DNA from: Mesorhizobium jarvisii
GTDB lineage: Bacteria > Pseudomonadota > Alphaproteobacteria > Rhizobiales > Rhizobiaceae
DNA: 64,000 bases
Reading direction: 5' to 3'
NCBI RefSeq assembly: GCF_003601985.1
Contig: NZ_QZXA01000006.1
Coordinates: forward strand, 124,001-188,000
This document shows, piece by piece, positions 44,325 to 55,425 of the stretch (positions are counted from its first letter, which is position 1; the number at the start of each line of letters is the position of its first letter). The notes beneath the pieces are model-generated. The model was not told the origin of the DNA, ran no database searches, and worked only from the letters and a program-made list of their open reading frames with translations. Made by a program: the position numbers and the translations under genes.

Positions 44325-44692
44325 TCGCAAGACGAAGGTGCTCGCTCACCAAGGGATCCATGCCGGGGACTGCGCGCCGCCACAGTCCAGAATTCTGCAC
44401 CGTGCACTCCACGACCAAGGTCACGGAATGGATCCCAGGCTCTCCGCGACGGAGCTTCGCTCCTGCTTCGCCCAGGGATGACGAAGTTGAGAGGCTTCGG
44501 CCAATCTCTACCGTTGCGATGGTCCACCGAAACGAACCGCTTGAGCTCAACCGCGGTTGAGGTCCTACAAGCCTGCCCAGACGGGGACAGCGCGTCTATG
44601 AGGCGCGCAGTCCTGATGCGTATGGTCCTGCCGGAAAGCCTTGCTGGCTTCTGGTGCCGTGCGCTGGCATCGAGATATGCAAAAGGGTAGAC
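44325..44692. repeat. Rhizobial intergenic repeat fragment in a 368-base non-coding stretch
   Basis: No gene is supported here. An inverted pair, GGGATCCAT at 44353-44361 and ATGGATCCC at 44428-44436, encloses about 66 bases, and the sequence continues as CAGGCTCTCCGCGACGGAG and CCCAGGGATGACGAAG. The GGATCCC...CCCAGGGATGACGAAG layout is of the short dispersed repeat type known in rhizobial genomes; this naming is from memory and needs a search. The rest of the gap has nothing recognised. Confidence 0.5.
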
Positions 44693-46129
44693 ATGACTGA
44701 AATCAGCACAAACAGGGTCGACTGGCGCGCATTGTGGGCGAGCGGCGACCTGGCGCGCTTCTGCTTCATCAGCCTCGGCATCCTGCTGCACGCCACCAAC
44801 GAGACGATGGTGGCAACCGTCATGCCGGCCATGGTCGGCGAACTGGCCGGGGTGCAACTCGTCGGCTGGTCATTGGCGATCTACGAGCTCGGCGCCATCG
44901 TCGCCGGTGCCGCCGCCGGGCGGCTGGTGAGCTATGTGGCGCTGCGCACCAATATGGTGGTCGCGGCCCTGCTTTACGCCGCAGGAGCGCTGATCTGCGC
45001 CACCTCGCCTTCCATGCAGTTGTTCCTCGCCGGCCGGCTGATCGAGGGGCTGGGCGGCGGCGCGCTGGTATCGCTGGCCTTCGTTTCGGTCGAGCGGCTG
45101 TTTTCGCGGGCCATCTGGCCGCAGCTCTTCGGCATCATGTCGGCGATCTGGGGCGTCGCGGCGTTCAGCGGCCCTTTGCTGGGCGCGATCATGACCGAAT
45201 TCCTGTCGTGGCGCTGGGCCTTCGGTGTCTTCACCCTCGGCGGCACCGCCATGGCGCTGGCAAGCTTCCTGGTGCTGAACACGCCGGAGGCGAAGAAACC
45301 CAGCACGAGCGCCGGCAAGGCCCCGCCTTTCCCCTTCGCCGCCCTTGCCTGCCTTGCCGTCGCCGTGGTGCTGATCGCCTCGGCCGGCGTCGACATCGCC
45401 CTGCTGCGCTCTTCGCTGCTGATCGTTCTGGGCCTCGCCGGGCTCGCGCTGTTCTTCACCATCGACGCGCTGAAGCCGCGCTCGCGGCTGTTCCCGGCGC
45501 GGCTGTTTTCGTGGCGCACGCCGGTCGGTGCCGGGATGACAATGGTCGCCGCCTTTTCCGTCGCGACCTGCTCTTTCGGCGTCTATGGGCCGCTGCTTTT
45601 GACCAGCCTGCACGACATTCCGCTTTTGACCACCGGCTACATCATCGCCGCCGAATCGATCGCCTGGTCGATCCTGTCGATCCTCGTCGCCAACGCGCCG
45701 CCGCAGCGTGAGCGGCTGATCATTGTCACCGGCGCGCTGATGATCGCGGCGGGCATCGCCGGCTTTGCCTATACAATCCCCCTGGGCTCCATCCCGCTGA
45801 TCCTTATTTGCGCCTTGTTGCAGGGCGGCGGCTTCGGCATTGCCTGGCCCTTCCTGACCCGCGTCATCGTCGCCTCCGCCCCGGTTGACGAGCAGACCAT
45901 TGCCTCCGCCGCAGTGCCGACCATGCAGCGCATCGGCTACGCCGTGGGGGCGGCCCTTGCCGGCATCGTCGCCAATGCCAGCGGCTTTTCGCAAGGCTTG
46001 AGCCACGACGCCGCGGCCAATGTCGCGAGCTGGCTGTTCCTTGCCTTCGTGCCGCTTGGCATCCTCGGCTGTCTCGCCGCCTTGCGCACGTCGGCGGCCA
46101 CAAACCGGCCGCTGGAAGCCATCGGCTGA
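44693..46129 (+). CDS. MFS transporter (DHA2-like)
   Basis: A 478-residue major facilitator with about fourteen helices. Conserved features include LHATNETMVATVMPAMVGEL in the first helix and motif C-like AFSGPLLGAIMTEFLSWRWA. The fourteen-helix layout matches drug:H+ antiporters of the DHA2 type. AAAAGGG precedes ATG 44693 by 5 bases. It converges with kdpE, only 22 bases apart. The compound exported is unknown. Confidence 0.88.
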   Translation: MTEISTNRVDWRALWASGDLARFCFISLGILLHATNETMVATVMPAMVGELAGVQLVGWSLAIYELGAIVAGAAAGRLVSYVALRTNMVVAALLYAAGALICATSPSMQLFLAGRLIEGLGGGALVSLAFVSVERLFSRAIWPQLFGIMSAIWGVAAFSGPLLGAIMTEFLSWRWAFGVFTLGGTAMALASFLVLNTPEAKKPSTSAGKAPPFPFAALACLAVAVVLIASAGVDIALLRSSLLIVLGLAGLALFFTIDALKPRSRLFPARLFSWRTPVGAGMTMVAAFSVATCSFGVYGPLLLTSLHDIPLLTTGYIIAAESIAWSILSILVANAPPQRERLIIVTGALMIAAGIAGFAYTIPLGSIPLILICALLQGGGFGIAWPFLTRVIVASAPVDEQTIASAAVPTMQRIGYAVGAALAGIVANASGFSQGLSHDAAANVASWLFLAFVPLGILGCLAALRTSAATNRPLEAIG

Positions 46130-46151
46130 CACAGGTTCAATTCGAGCTGTC

Positions 46152-46841
46152 TCAATCGACACGCAGCCGATAGCCGACACCGGTCTCGGTGGTGATGTAG
46201 CGCGGCTGATCGGGGATCTTCTCGATCTTCTGCCGGAGCTGCCGGACATAGACCCGGAGATACTGCACGTCGGTCGAATCATCCCAGATCTGCTTCAGGA
46301 TGAAATGGTGGGTCAGCACCTTGCCGGCATGCTGCACCAGGATGCGCAATATGTCGTATTCCTTCGGCGAGAGTTTGATCTCCTTGCCCTCGACCTTGAC
46401 GATGCGCTTGACCAGATCGACGCTGAGGTCGCCGCTCTGGAACACAGGCTTCTCGCCCTGTTGCTGAAATTTGTGCCGCAACGCCACGCGGATGCGCGCC
46501 ACCAGTTCGTTCATGCCGAACGGCTTGGTGACATAATCGTCGGCGCCGAGTTCGAGCGCATTGACGATGCCGGCCTCGTCGGTGCGGCTGGAGAGGATGA
46601 CGACGGGAATGTCGAGACCCTCGTCACGCCATTTGCGCAGGAGCTCATGGCCGCCCATGCCAGGCAGGCCGAGGTCGAGCAGCACCAGATCCGGCTTTTC
46701 CTGTTCCATCAGCTCGATCGCCACCTTGGCGTTCGGCGCCTCGCTGATGGCATAGCCCTGGCTGCCGAGGCCGACCCGAAGCAGCTTGCGGATCGGCGGC
46801 TCGTCATCGACGACCAGTATCCTGACATTCGAATTTGTCAT
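46152..46841 (-). CDS. kdpE: Potassium-responsive response regulator KdpE
   Basis: A 229-residue OmpR-type response regulator. The receiver domain carries the acidic pair VVDDEPPIRK and the phospho-acceptor Asp in LVLLDLGLPG. The winged-helix DNA-binding domain follows from about residue 130 (LSPKEYDILRILVQHAGKVL). It is the last gene of the kdp operon, and its start overlaps kdpD as ATGA. It should activate kdpFABC when potassium is limiting. Confidence 0.96.
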   Translation of the reverse strand: MTNSNVRILVVDDEPPIRKLLRVGLGSQGYAISEAPNAKVAIELMEQEKPDLVLLDLGLPGMGGHELLRKWRDEGLDIPVVILSSRTDEAGIVNALELGADDYVTKPFGMNELVARIRVALRHKFQQQGEKPVFQSGDLSVDLVKRIVKVEGKEIKLSPKEYDILRILVQHAGKVLTHHFILKQIWDDSTDVQYLRVYVRQLRQKIEKIPDQPRYITTETGVGYRLRVD

Positions 46842-49567
46842 GAAGGCCGATCCATGCTGGTCTCGCCGCGATTGCCGACATCGGACGCTTCGGTCGGCAC
46901 CGGCATCCTGATGGTGAACGCGGCCCCTGGGCGGTCGGTCCGGTTGGCGGCCGAGATGGTGCCGCCCATCGATTCGACAAAGCCGCGGCAGATCGACAGG
47001 CCAAGGCCCGTGCCGGCGCGCACCTGATCGCCCTTGCGCACCCGGTAAAACGTGTCGAACACACGTTCCAAATCATGCGCCGGAATGCCCGGCCCCTCAT
47101 CCATGATCTGCACGATGACGGATCCATTGTCGGCCCATCCCTGCACGCGGATCGTCGAGCCGGACGGCGAATATTTCGACGCATTGTCGAGAAGGTTGAA
47201 CAGAACCTGCTCGAACAGCACGGGATCGAGCTTCAGCATCGGCAATTCGGGCGGAATATCGACCTCGATCTTGTGTTCGCTGGTGATCTTGCGGGCGCGG
47301 TTGAGCGCCGTGCCGACAATATCGCCGACATAGTGCAAGGCATAGTTCGGCTCCATCGCCCCGGACTCGATCTTGGTCATGTCGAGCAGATTGGCGATGA
47401 AGCGGTTCAGCCGTTCCGATTCGTCGATCACCGTCGACAGCAGCTCTGCACGGTCCTGCTCGGGCAGATCCGGCGCGAATTCCTTGAGCGTGCCGGCCGC
47501 TCCCATGATCGCCGAGAGCGGCGTTTTCAGATCATGCGAAATCGAGGTCAGCAGGGCAGAGCGCAGCCGGTCGGCTTCGGCCGCGAGCTTGGCGCGGTCG
47601 ACATCGGCGACCAATTGGATGCGTTCGATCGCCACCGCCGCCTGGTCGGCCAGCGCGTCGAGCAGGCGCTGCTGCTCGGGCGTCAGCAGCGGGCCCTGCT
47701 TGTCATTGTCGAGGCCGACGACACCAATCGCGGTGCGCCCGGTCCGCAAAGGCAGATAAAGACGCTTGGCGCCAGGCAGCGTGTCGGCGCCGCGCCCGGC
47801 GGCGCGGTTGTGTTCCCAGGCCCAGCGGGCTGCAGCGATGTCGGCCTCGGCCAGCGTGTCGTCCGGCGGATAGCCTGCCTTGACGGTGATGGTGCCGTCT
47901 TCGGGCAGCAGCAGCACGACGCGCAGCTTCAGCATCGAGGCGATCTGGAAGGCGGTGGCCCACAGCACGTCGTCGAGTGTGCCGGCGCCGGCGAGCTTCT
48001 TGGAGAAGAGGTAGATATCCTCGGTGGCCCGTGCCCGCGAGCGGGCGGCGACGGCCTGGCGCTGCATGCGCGCGGCGAGATTGCTGGCGATCACCGCCAC
48101 GGCAAGGAAGACGGCGAGCGCCACGATGCTCTCGGGATCCCGGATCGTCAGCGTGTAGCGCGGCTCGAGGAAGAAATAGTTGAAGGCAAGGGCGCTGAGG
48201 AAGCATGCATAGAGCGCCGGCCAAAGACCGCCGGCCACCGCCGATGTCAGCACCGCCAGGAGGAAGACGATCGCCAGATTGCGGACGTCGAGAAACTGGT
48301 CGAGGACGGCGCTGACGGCCAATGAACCCGCGACATAGGTGGTGGCGAGCAGGTAGGGCCAGATCTGGAATTGCTTCTGCTCGGCCGCCGCCTTGACCCT
48401 TCTGGAGGTCGCCTCGGCATCCCGCTCGGTCCCCGAAATGACGTGGACGCTGATATCGCCGGCATTGCGGATCAAATCATAGGTGAGCGAGCCCTCGATC
48501 AGTTCGCGCCAGCGCGACCGGGTCGGCCGGCCGACCACGATATGGGTGAAATTGTTCGCCGTTGCATGGCGCACGATGTCCTGCGCGACATTCTGGCCGG
48601 GAATGGTCGTCACCTCGGCGCCGAGCTGCTCGGCAAGGCGCATCAGCGTGGCGAGCCGGTCCTTGTCTTCCTCGGACATGCCGGCCGAGCGCGGCGTATC
48701 GACATGCAGCGCCGTCCATGGCGCGCGAAGCCGGTCGGCCAGCCTGCGCGCGTAGCGGATGCGGGCCGCACCGCCCGGACGCGCGTCGACGCAGACGAGC
48801 ACTCTCTCTCCGGCCGCCCACGGGCCCTGGATGGCATGCGACTGCATGTGATTGAGCAATTGCTCGTCGACCCGCTGGGCGGTGCGGCGCAGCGCCAGTT
48901 CGCGCAGCGCCGTCAGATTGCCCGACGAGAAATAGTTCTCGATGGCGCGCTGCGCCGTGTTGGGGAAATAGACCTTTCCCTCTTCCAGCCGCTTGATCAG
49001 GTCGTCGGGCGTCAGGTCGATGATCTCGACATCGTCGGCCTGGTCGATGATGGAATCGGGAACCGTCTCGCGCACCCTGACCCGCGTGATCTGCGCGACG
49101 ACGTCGTTCAGGCTTTCGACATGCTGGATGTTGAGCGTCGTGTAGACGTCGATGCCGCGCGCCAGGATCTCCTGGACGTCGAGATAGCGCTTGGGATGGC
49201 GGCTGCCCGGCGCGTTGGTGTGGGCAAGTTCGTCGACGAGAACCAATGCGGGGCGCCGGGCGAGGATGGCGTCGATGTCCATCTCGTCGAGGGCGCGTCC
49301 TTTGTAGTCGACCTTGCGGCGGGGGATGACTTCGTAGCCCTCGACCAGCGCCTGGGTTTCCCGGCGGCCATGCGTCTCGACAACGCCGATCACCACATCG
49401 ATGCCGTCGGCCAGCCTGGCTCGGCCCGACATCAGCATTTCGTACGTCTTTCCGACACCGGGGGCAGCGCCGAGGAATATCCGCAGGCGGCCGCGTCCCT
49501 CCCGCTCGGCATGCTCGAGCAGCGCGTCGGGGGAAGGTCGGTTTTCGTTGCTTCTGTCGTCCGGCAT
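46838..49567 (-). CDS. kdpD: Potassium sensor histidine kinase KdpD
   Basis: A 909-residue sensor kinase of full length. N-terminal KdpD domain with Walker A GAAPGVGKTY near residue 33 and LVLVDELAHTNAPG; a universal-stress-like domain follows (VLVCVDARPGG). Four membrane helices cover about 400-500, then a GAF domain. The kinase core has SHDLKTPLSAIMG (phospho-His near 680), LLDNASKYSP and DEGPGIP with GTGLGLSICR. It is separated from kdpC by a gap with a strong hairpin. Confidence 0.97.
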   Translation of the reverse strand: MPDDRSNENRPSPDALLEHAEREGRGRLRIFLGAAPGVGKTYEMLMSGRARLADGIDVVIGVVETHGRRETQALVEGYEVIPRRKVDYKGRALDEMDIDAILARRPALVLVDELAHTNAPGSRHPKRYLDVQEILARGIDVYTTLNIQHVESLNDVVAQITRVRVRETVPDSIIDQADDVEIIDLTPDDLIKRLEEGKVYFPNTAQRAIENYFSSGNLTALRELALRRTAQRVDEQLLNHMQSHAIQGPWAAGERVLVCVDARPGGAARIRYARRLADRLRAPWTALHVDTPRSAGMSEEDKDRLATLMRLAEQLGAEVTTIPGQNVAQDIVRHATANNFTHIVVGRPTRSRWRELIEGSLTYDLIRNAGDISVHVISGTERDAEATSRRVKAAAEQKQFQIWPYLLATTYVAGSLAVSAVLDQFLDVRNLAIVFLLAVLTSAVAGGLWPALYACFLSALAFNYFFLEPRYTLTIRDPESIVALAVFLAVAVIASNLAARMQRQAVAARSRARATEDIYLFSKKLAGAGTLDDVLWATAFQIASMLKLRVVLLLPEDGTITVKAGYPPDDTLAEADIAAARWAWEHNRAAGRGADTLPGAKRLYLPLRTGRTAIGVVGLDNDKQGPLLTPEQQRLLDALADQAAVAIERIQLVADVDRAKLAAEADRLRSALLTSISHDLKTPLSAIMGAAGTLKEFAPDLPEQDRAELLSTVIDESERLNRFIANLLDMTKIESGAMEPNYALHYVGDIVGTALNRARKITSEHKIEVDIPPELPMLKLDPVLFEQVLFNLLDNASKYSPSGSTIRVQGWADNGSVIVQIMDEGPGIPAHDLERVFDTFYRVRKGDQVRAGTGLGLSICRGFVESMGGTISAANRTDRPGAAFTIRMPVPTEASDVGNRGETSMDRPS

Positions 49568-49583
49568 CAGGATCGATCATGGA

Positions 49584-49616
49584 GAGGTCCGGGGATGCTG
49601 TCGATCCCCGGACCTC
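49584..49616 (-). promoter_or_regulatory. 13-bp hairpin between kdpC and kdpD
   Basis: GAGGTCCGGGGAT and ATCCCCGGACCTC form a perfect 13-bp stem around a 7-base loop, in the 57-base gap between kdpC stop and kdpD start. No T tract is present. It may end most transcripts or stabilise the structural gene message, lowering kdpDE relative to kdpABC. Confidence 0.65.
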
Positions 49617-49624
49617 GCCATCAC

Positions 49625-50188
49625 CTATTTAGCGGCGTCCAGCGCCAGGTTGAGCGCCAGCACGTTGACAACAGGCTCTCCCATGAAGCCGAGTTCCCTG
49701 CTCTCGACCTGACCGTCGACAAGCGCCTTGACCTTGGCTTCGTCGATGCCCCTTGCCCTGGCGACGCGCGGAACCTGGAAATAGGCGGCTTCCGGGCTGA
49801 TCTGCGGATCAAGGCCGCTGCCCGACGTCGTCACCAGGTCCATCGGCACAGGCTGGTTCGGATTCTCCGCCTTCAGCTTCTCGGCGTCGCCTTTGATGCG
49901 GTCGATCAGCTTGGGGTTGGTCGGGCCGAGATTGCTGCCGCCGGAGGCCGTGGCGTCGTAACCATTGCCCGCCGCCGAAGGCCGGCCGTGGAAATACTTG
50001 TCGCTGGCGAAGGCCTGGCCGATCAACTCGGAGCCGATGACCTTGCCGTCCTTCTCGATCAGGCTGCCATTGGCCTGACGCGGGAACAGCGCCTGCGCTA
50101 TGCCGGTCATGCCCAGCGGATAGACCAGGCCGGTCAGCACGGTGAAGAAGACGATCATGACGATCGCGGGTCTGATTTGCTTGAGCAT
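49625..50188 (-). CDS. kdpC: Potassium-transporting ATPase subunit KdpC
   Basis: A 187-residue stabilising subunit of the KdpFABC pump, anchored by one N-terminal helix ([20 protein letters not shown]). Typical segments are [31 protein letters not shown] and [17 protein letters not shown] 50188 has AAGGA 8 bases upstream. It lies 11 bases after kdpB. Confidence 0.97.
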   Translation of the reverse strand: MLKQIRPAIVMIVFFTVLTGLVYPLGMTGIAQALFPRQANGSLIEKDGKVIGSELIGQAFASDKYFHGRPSAAGNGYDATASGGSNLGPTNPKLIDRIKGDAEKLKAENPNQPVPMDLVTTSGSGLDPQISPEAAYFQVPRVARARGIDEAKVKALVDGQVESRELGFMGEPVVNVLALNLALDAAK

Positions 50189-50199
50189 CGGAATGATCC

Positions 50200-52289
<2,090 letters not shown>

Positions 52290-52293
<4 letters not shown>

Positions 52294-52499
52294 TTTGAAG
52301 CTCCGGCTTCAGTGTTGTTGGGCGGCACCGGGTGATTGGATGCCGAAAAGGGTGGGCCATAGACCAGCAGCCAGATCACGATCATGACGGCCGCAATGCC
52401 CAGGAACGTAGACACGGTCGGGAAGGGAGGAGGCTTTGCCTCCCCCTCGCTGCCGGCCGGCGGCCGGGTCTTGCGACGCTTGCTGCTGAACAAGGGCAT
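52290..52499 (-). CDS. Small single-helix membrane protein between kdpA and kdpB, unassigned
   Basis: A 69-residue protein with a basic, Pro-rich N-terminal half ([18 protein letters not shown]) and one hydrophobic helix ([18 protein letters not shown]). ATG 52499 has GAGG 5 bases upstream, and its stop overlaps kdpB as ATGA, so it is translated as part of the operon. The order kdpF-A-x-B is not the standard kdpFABC. No named family is recognised; an accessory or assembly role in the Kdp complex is inferred from position only. Confidence 0.8.
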
Positions 52500-52506
52500 G
52501 GTCGCC

Positions 52507-54210
52507 TCAGAAGGTTTGCCCATGGATCATCGCGAGGTGCTCGATGATCGGCCCGACGGCGAGCGCCGGGAAGAAGGTGAGACCGCCGACGATGACGATG
52601 ACGCCGATCAGCAGCCCGACGAACAGCGGCCCATCGGTCGGGAAGGTGCCGGCCGAAGCCGGAACGGTCTTCTTCGCCGCCAGCGAGCCAGCGATGGCGA
52701 GCGCCGGGATGATGACCAGGAAGCGGCCCATCAACATGCCGATGCCGATGGTGATGTTGTACCAGGGCGTGTTGCCGCTGAGGCCGCCAAAGGCTGAACC
52801 GTTGTTCGCCGCCGCCGAAGTGTAGGCATAGAGCACCTCGGAGAAGCCGTGCGGACCGCCATTGGCCATCGAGGTCACGGCGCTCGGCAGGACAACGGCG
52901 ATCGCCGTGAAGATCAGCATGGCGAGCGGCAGGCACAGGATGGCCAGCATCGCCATCTTGACCTCCTTGGCCTCGATCTTCTTGCCGAGATATTCGGGCG
53001 TGCGGCCAACCATCAGGCCGGCGACGAAGACGGCAACGACGATGAACATCAGGATGCCGTAGAAGCCGGCGCCGACGCCGCCGACGATGACCTCGCCAAG
53101 CTGCATGTTGATGAGCGGGATCATGCCGCCGAGCGCGGTGAAACTGTCATGCATGGCGTTGACGGCACCACAGGAAGCGGCCGTCGTGATGACCGCGAAC
53201 AGCGCCGACAGGGCGATGCCGAAGCGAGTTTCCTTGCCTTCCATATTGCCGCCGTCGATGCCCAGCGCATGGACCAGCGGATTGCCCACGGCCTCCGCCC
53301 AGTAGCAGACGGCGACGCCGGCGATGAACAGCACGCCCATCGACGCCAGGATCGCCCAGCCCTGGCGCTGGTTTCCGACCATGCGGCCGAAGACGTTGGT
53401 CAGCGCAGCACCCAGCGCGAAGATCGTTACCATCTGGATCAGGTTCGAGATGGCGTCGGGATCTTCGAACGGATGCGCGGCATTGGCATTGAAGAAGCCG
53501 CCGCCATTGGTGCCAAGCATCTTGATGGCGACCTGCGAGGCGACCGGGCCAAGCGCGATGGTCTGCTTGGCGCCTTCCAGCGTGGTGGCGTCGACGTAAG
53601 GCCCAAGCGTCTGCGGTATGCCGAGCCAGACATAGACCAGGGTGAGCACGATGCAGAGCGGCAGGAGCACGTAGAGCGTGCAGCGGGTCATATCGACCCA
53701 GAAATTGCCGATCGATTTGCCCGAGGCGCGGGCAAAGCCGCGGATCAGTGCGATGGCGATGGCAATGCCGGTGGCCGCCGAAACGAAATTCTGGACCGTC
53801 AGCCCGGCCATCTGCAGGAGATAGGACATCGTGCTTTCGCCGCCGTAGTTCTGCCAGTTGGTGTTCGTCACGAAACTGGCGGCGGTGTTGAAGGCGAGCG
53901 CCGGGTCGACAGCGCCCATGCCGGCGGGATTGTAGGGCAGACTGCCCTGCAGGCGCTGCAGGCCATAAAGCACCAGGAACCCGGCAAGGTTGAAGAGCAG
54001 CAAAGCCACCGCATAGGCGGTCCAGTGCTGTTCCTCGCGTTCGCTGGTGCCGCAAATGCGGTAGAGCCCGCGCTCGAGCGGGCCGAAGATCGGTGAAAGC
54101 AGCGTGCGATCGCCGTTGAAGACGCGGTGCATGTAGAAGCCAAGCGGCTTCGTCAGCAAAACGATGATCCCGCAGAAGACAAGGATCTGTATCCAACCGT
54201 TCAGTGTCAT
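52507..54210 (-). CDS. kdpA: Potassium-transporting ATPase subunit KdpA
   Basis: A 567-residue channel-like potassium-binding subunit with ten or more membrane helices. Selectivity-filter-like segments are visible: [54 protein letters not shown] and [20 protein letters not shown]. It is preceded by kdpF 20 bases upstream and followed by the unassigned small protein. Confidence 0.97.
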   Translation of the reverse strand: MTLNGWIQILVFCGIIVLLTKPLGFYMHRVFNGDRTLLSPIFGPLERGLYRICGTSEREEQHWTAYAVALLLFNLAGFLVLYGLQRLQGSLPYNPAGMGAVDPALAFNTAASFVTNTNWQNYGGESTMSYLLQMAGLTVQNFVSAATGIAIAIALIRGFARASGKSIGNFWVDMTRCTLYVLLPLCIVLTLVYVWLGIPQTLGPYVDATTLEGAKQTIALGPVASQVAIKMLGTNGGGFFNANAAHPFEDPDAISNLIQMVTIFALGAALTNVFGRMVGNQRQGWAILASMGVLFIAGVAVCYWAEAVGNPLVHALGIDGGNMEGKETRFGIALSALFAVITTAASCGAVNAMHDSFTALGGMIPLINMQLGEVIVGGVGAGFYGILMFIVVAVFVAGLMVGRTPEYLGKKIEAKEVKMAMLAILCLPLAMLIFTAIAVVLPSAVTSMANGGPHGFSEVLYAYTSAAANNGSAFGGLSGNTPWYNITIGIGMLMGRFLVIIPALAIAGSLAAKKTVPASAGTFPTDGPLFVGLLIGVIVIVGGLTFFPALAVGPIIEHLAMIHGQTF

Positions 54211-54230
54211 GGCTGTGGCTTTCCGTGCCT

Positions 54231-54320
54231 TCAGAAGCGTTCTGGACGAACGAGGGCGTATGTGAGGTAGGCGAGCAGGAACAAGGTCACGCCGCCGCCG
54301 AGGATGTAATCGAAAAGCAT
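54231..54320 (-). CDS. kdpF: KdpF small subunit
   Basis: A 29-residue single-helix peptide, [20 protein letters not shown] followed by YALVRPERF, which matches the KdpF pattern including the RPERF end. AAGGA lies 7 bases upstream of ATG 54320. It stabilises the KdpABC complex. It is easily missed because of its size. Confidence 0.93.
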   Translation of the reverse strand: MLFDYILGGGVTLFLLAYLTYALVRPERF

Positions 54321-54336
54321 GGCTCGATCCTTCAGC

Positions 54337-54417
54337 TCAAATTCTGTCGCAGGCTTTGACGTAGGCCAAGGATAGGGCAAAAAACAAAACCCCTATCCCG
54401 AGAACAATGATGTCCAT
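54337..54417 (-). CDS. 26-residue membrane peptide upstream of kdpF, unassigned
   Basis: A 26-residue predicted single-helix peptide beginning MDIIVLGIGVLFFALSLAYV and ending KACDRI, with AAGGA 9 bases before its ATG. It ends 16 bases before kdpF and is the first gene of the operon. The D(I)..L..AYVKACDR layout suggests a conserved small membrane protein, by my recollection of similar peptides near kdp; no function is known. It is distinct from KdpF and from the 69-residue protein. Confidence 0.7.
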   Translation of the reverse strand: MDIIVLGIGVLFFALSLAYVKACDRI

Positions 54418-54752
54418 TGTGCTTGTTCCTTGCTTTGATTTCTCTAATCGGCATCTGCCGGAGCAGACCTGCAATTACGTGAAAACGGCGCGCCGCATTC
54501 CGATTGGCGGCGTCCGACGTTTTTCTCATGCGGAATATGGACCCGATCGCCATAAAGGTTCGAGACGGCGCGGGGCGGAAAGAAATAGGAATTTTATAAA
54601 GGTTTTTGCCGGCCCGTCGGGGTCGGGGGAGATGGCGTCCCGATGAGGATTTGTCGGGTTGGACCGCTCGACCGCGCTATGCGGCGTGGATGGAACGAAT
54701 CATCCTGCGGGAGATTGTCGGCCTGAGGGTTCACGCATCAGAGGATATGACG
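54418..54752. promoter_or_regulatory. Divergent regulatory gap between kdp operon and YciE-like gene
   Basis: A 335-base gap with both promoters. It holds an exact 9-base direct repeat ATAAAGGTT at 54552-54560 and 54596-54604, 44 bases apart, about 135 and 180 bases upstream of the first kdp-operon start. A KdpE-bound site would be expected here. GGAAC occurs at 54692 but no CGTT follows at the right spacing, so an EcfG promoter for the downstream gene is not supported. Nothing else is recognised. Confidence 0.4.
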
Positions 54753-55250
54753 ATGGCAAAGCAGAAAATGCTCGACGACCTGTTTCATGACACGCTGAAG
54801 GACATCTATTTCGCCGAAAAGAAGATATTGGCGACACTGCCGAAAATGGCCAAGGCCGCGCAAAGCGCCGAGCTGAAGGCCGCCTTCGAAAAGCACCGCA
54901 CCGAGACCGAGGGCCACGTCGCGAGACTGGAGAAAGTCTTCGGCGTGATCGGCAAGAAGCCGGTCGGCAAGACCTGTGCGGCCATCATGGGTATCACCGA
55001 AGAGGGCGCCGAGATCATGGACGAGTACAAGGGATCTCCCGCGCTCGATGCCGGTCTGCTGGCCGCCGCGCAGGCGGTCGAGCACTACGAGATCTCACGC
55101 TATGGCACGCTGAGGACGTGGGCCGGCGAACTCGGCCTGAACGAAGCCGTGACGCTTCTCGAAGCAACGCTGAAGGAAGAGAAGGCCACGGACGAGGCCC
55201 TGACCAAGATCGCGGAGTCGGCGGTCAACGTGGCAGCCGAAGCAGCATAA
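54753..55250 (+). CDS. YciE/YciF-like ferritin-fold protein (DUF892)
   Basis: A 165-residue four-helix-bundle protein of the YciE/YciF (DUF892) family: LFHDTLKDIYFAEKKILATL, EKHRTETEGHVARLEKVF and EYKGSPALDAGLLAAAQAVE carry the conserved Glu and His pattern of a metal-binding bundle. The family is induced by stress in enteric bacteria. ATG 54753 is preferred (GAGG 8 bases upstream) over ATG 54747. It is divergent from the kdp operon. Confidence 0.92.
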   Translation: MAKQKMLDDLFHDTLKDIYFAEKKILATLPKMAKAAQSAELKAAFEKHRTETEGHVARLEKVFGVIGKKPVGKTCAAIMGITEEGAEIMDEYKGSPALDAGLLAAAQAVEHYEISRYGTLRTWAGELGLNEAVTLLEATLKEEKATDEALTKIAESAVNVAAEAA

Positions 55251-55306
55251 ATCTGCAAGATCGGAGGGCGCACCTGATCGGCCCAAGGTGTGTCGAGATT
55301 CAGGTC

Positions 55307-55405
55307 AGGTCGCGGCGAAAACGATGGCTTTCGAGAACCGGAGCGGAGCGTACTTAAGTACGTGAGCACTGGAAGCGCAGAAAGCTATCGTTTGCAGCCC
55401 GACCT
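55307..55405. repeat. Long imperfect foldback repeat with perfect CGTACTTAAGTACG centre
   Basis: About 99 bases with 49-base arms. The arms share AGGTCG, AAACGAT, GCTTTC and CGTACT blocks in inverted order, and the centre CGTACTTAAGTACG at 55349-55362 is a perfect palindrome. It lies in the gap after the YciE-like gene. Such palindromic units are dispersed in rhizobial genomes, which I recall but cannot search here. Confidence 0.55.
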
Positions 55406-55425
55406 CAACTGAATATCGATATACC

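Noticed and set aside
54692..54716. EcfG promoter for the YciE-like gene
   Set aside because: GGAAC is present but the -10 at the right spacing reads GATT or ATTG rather than CGTT.
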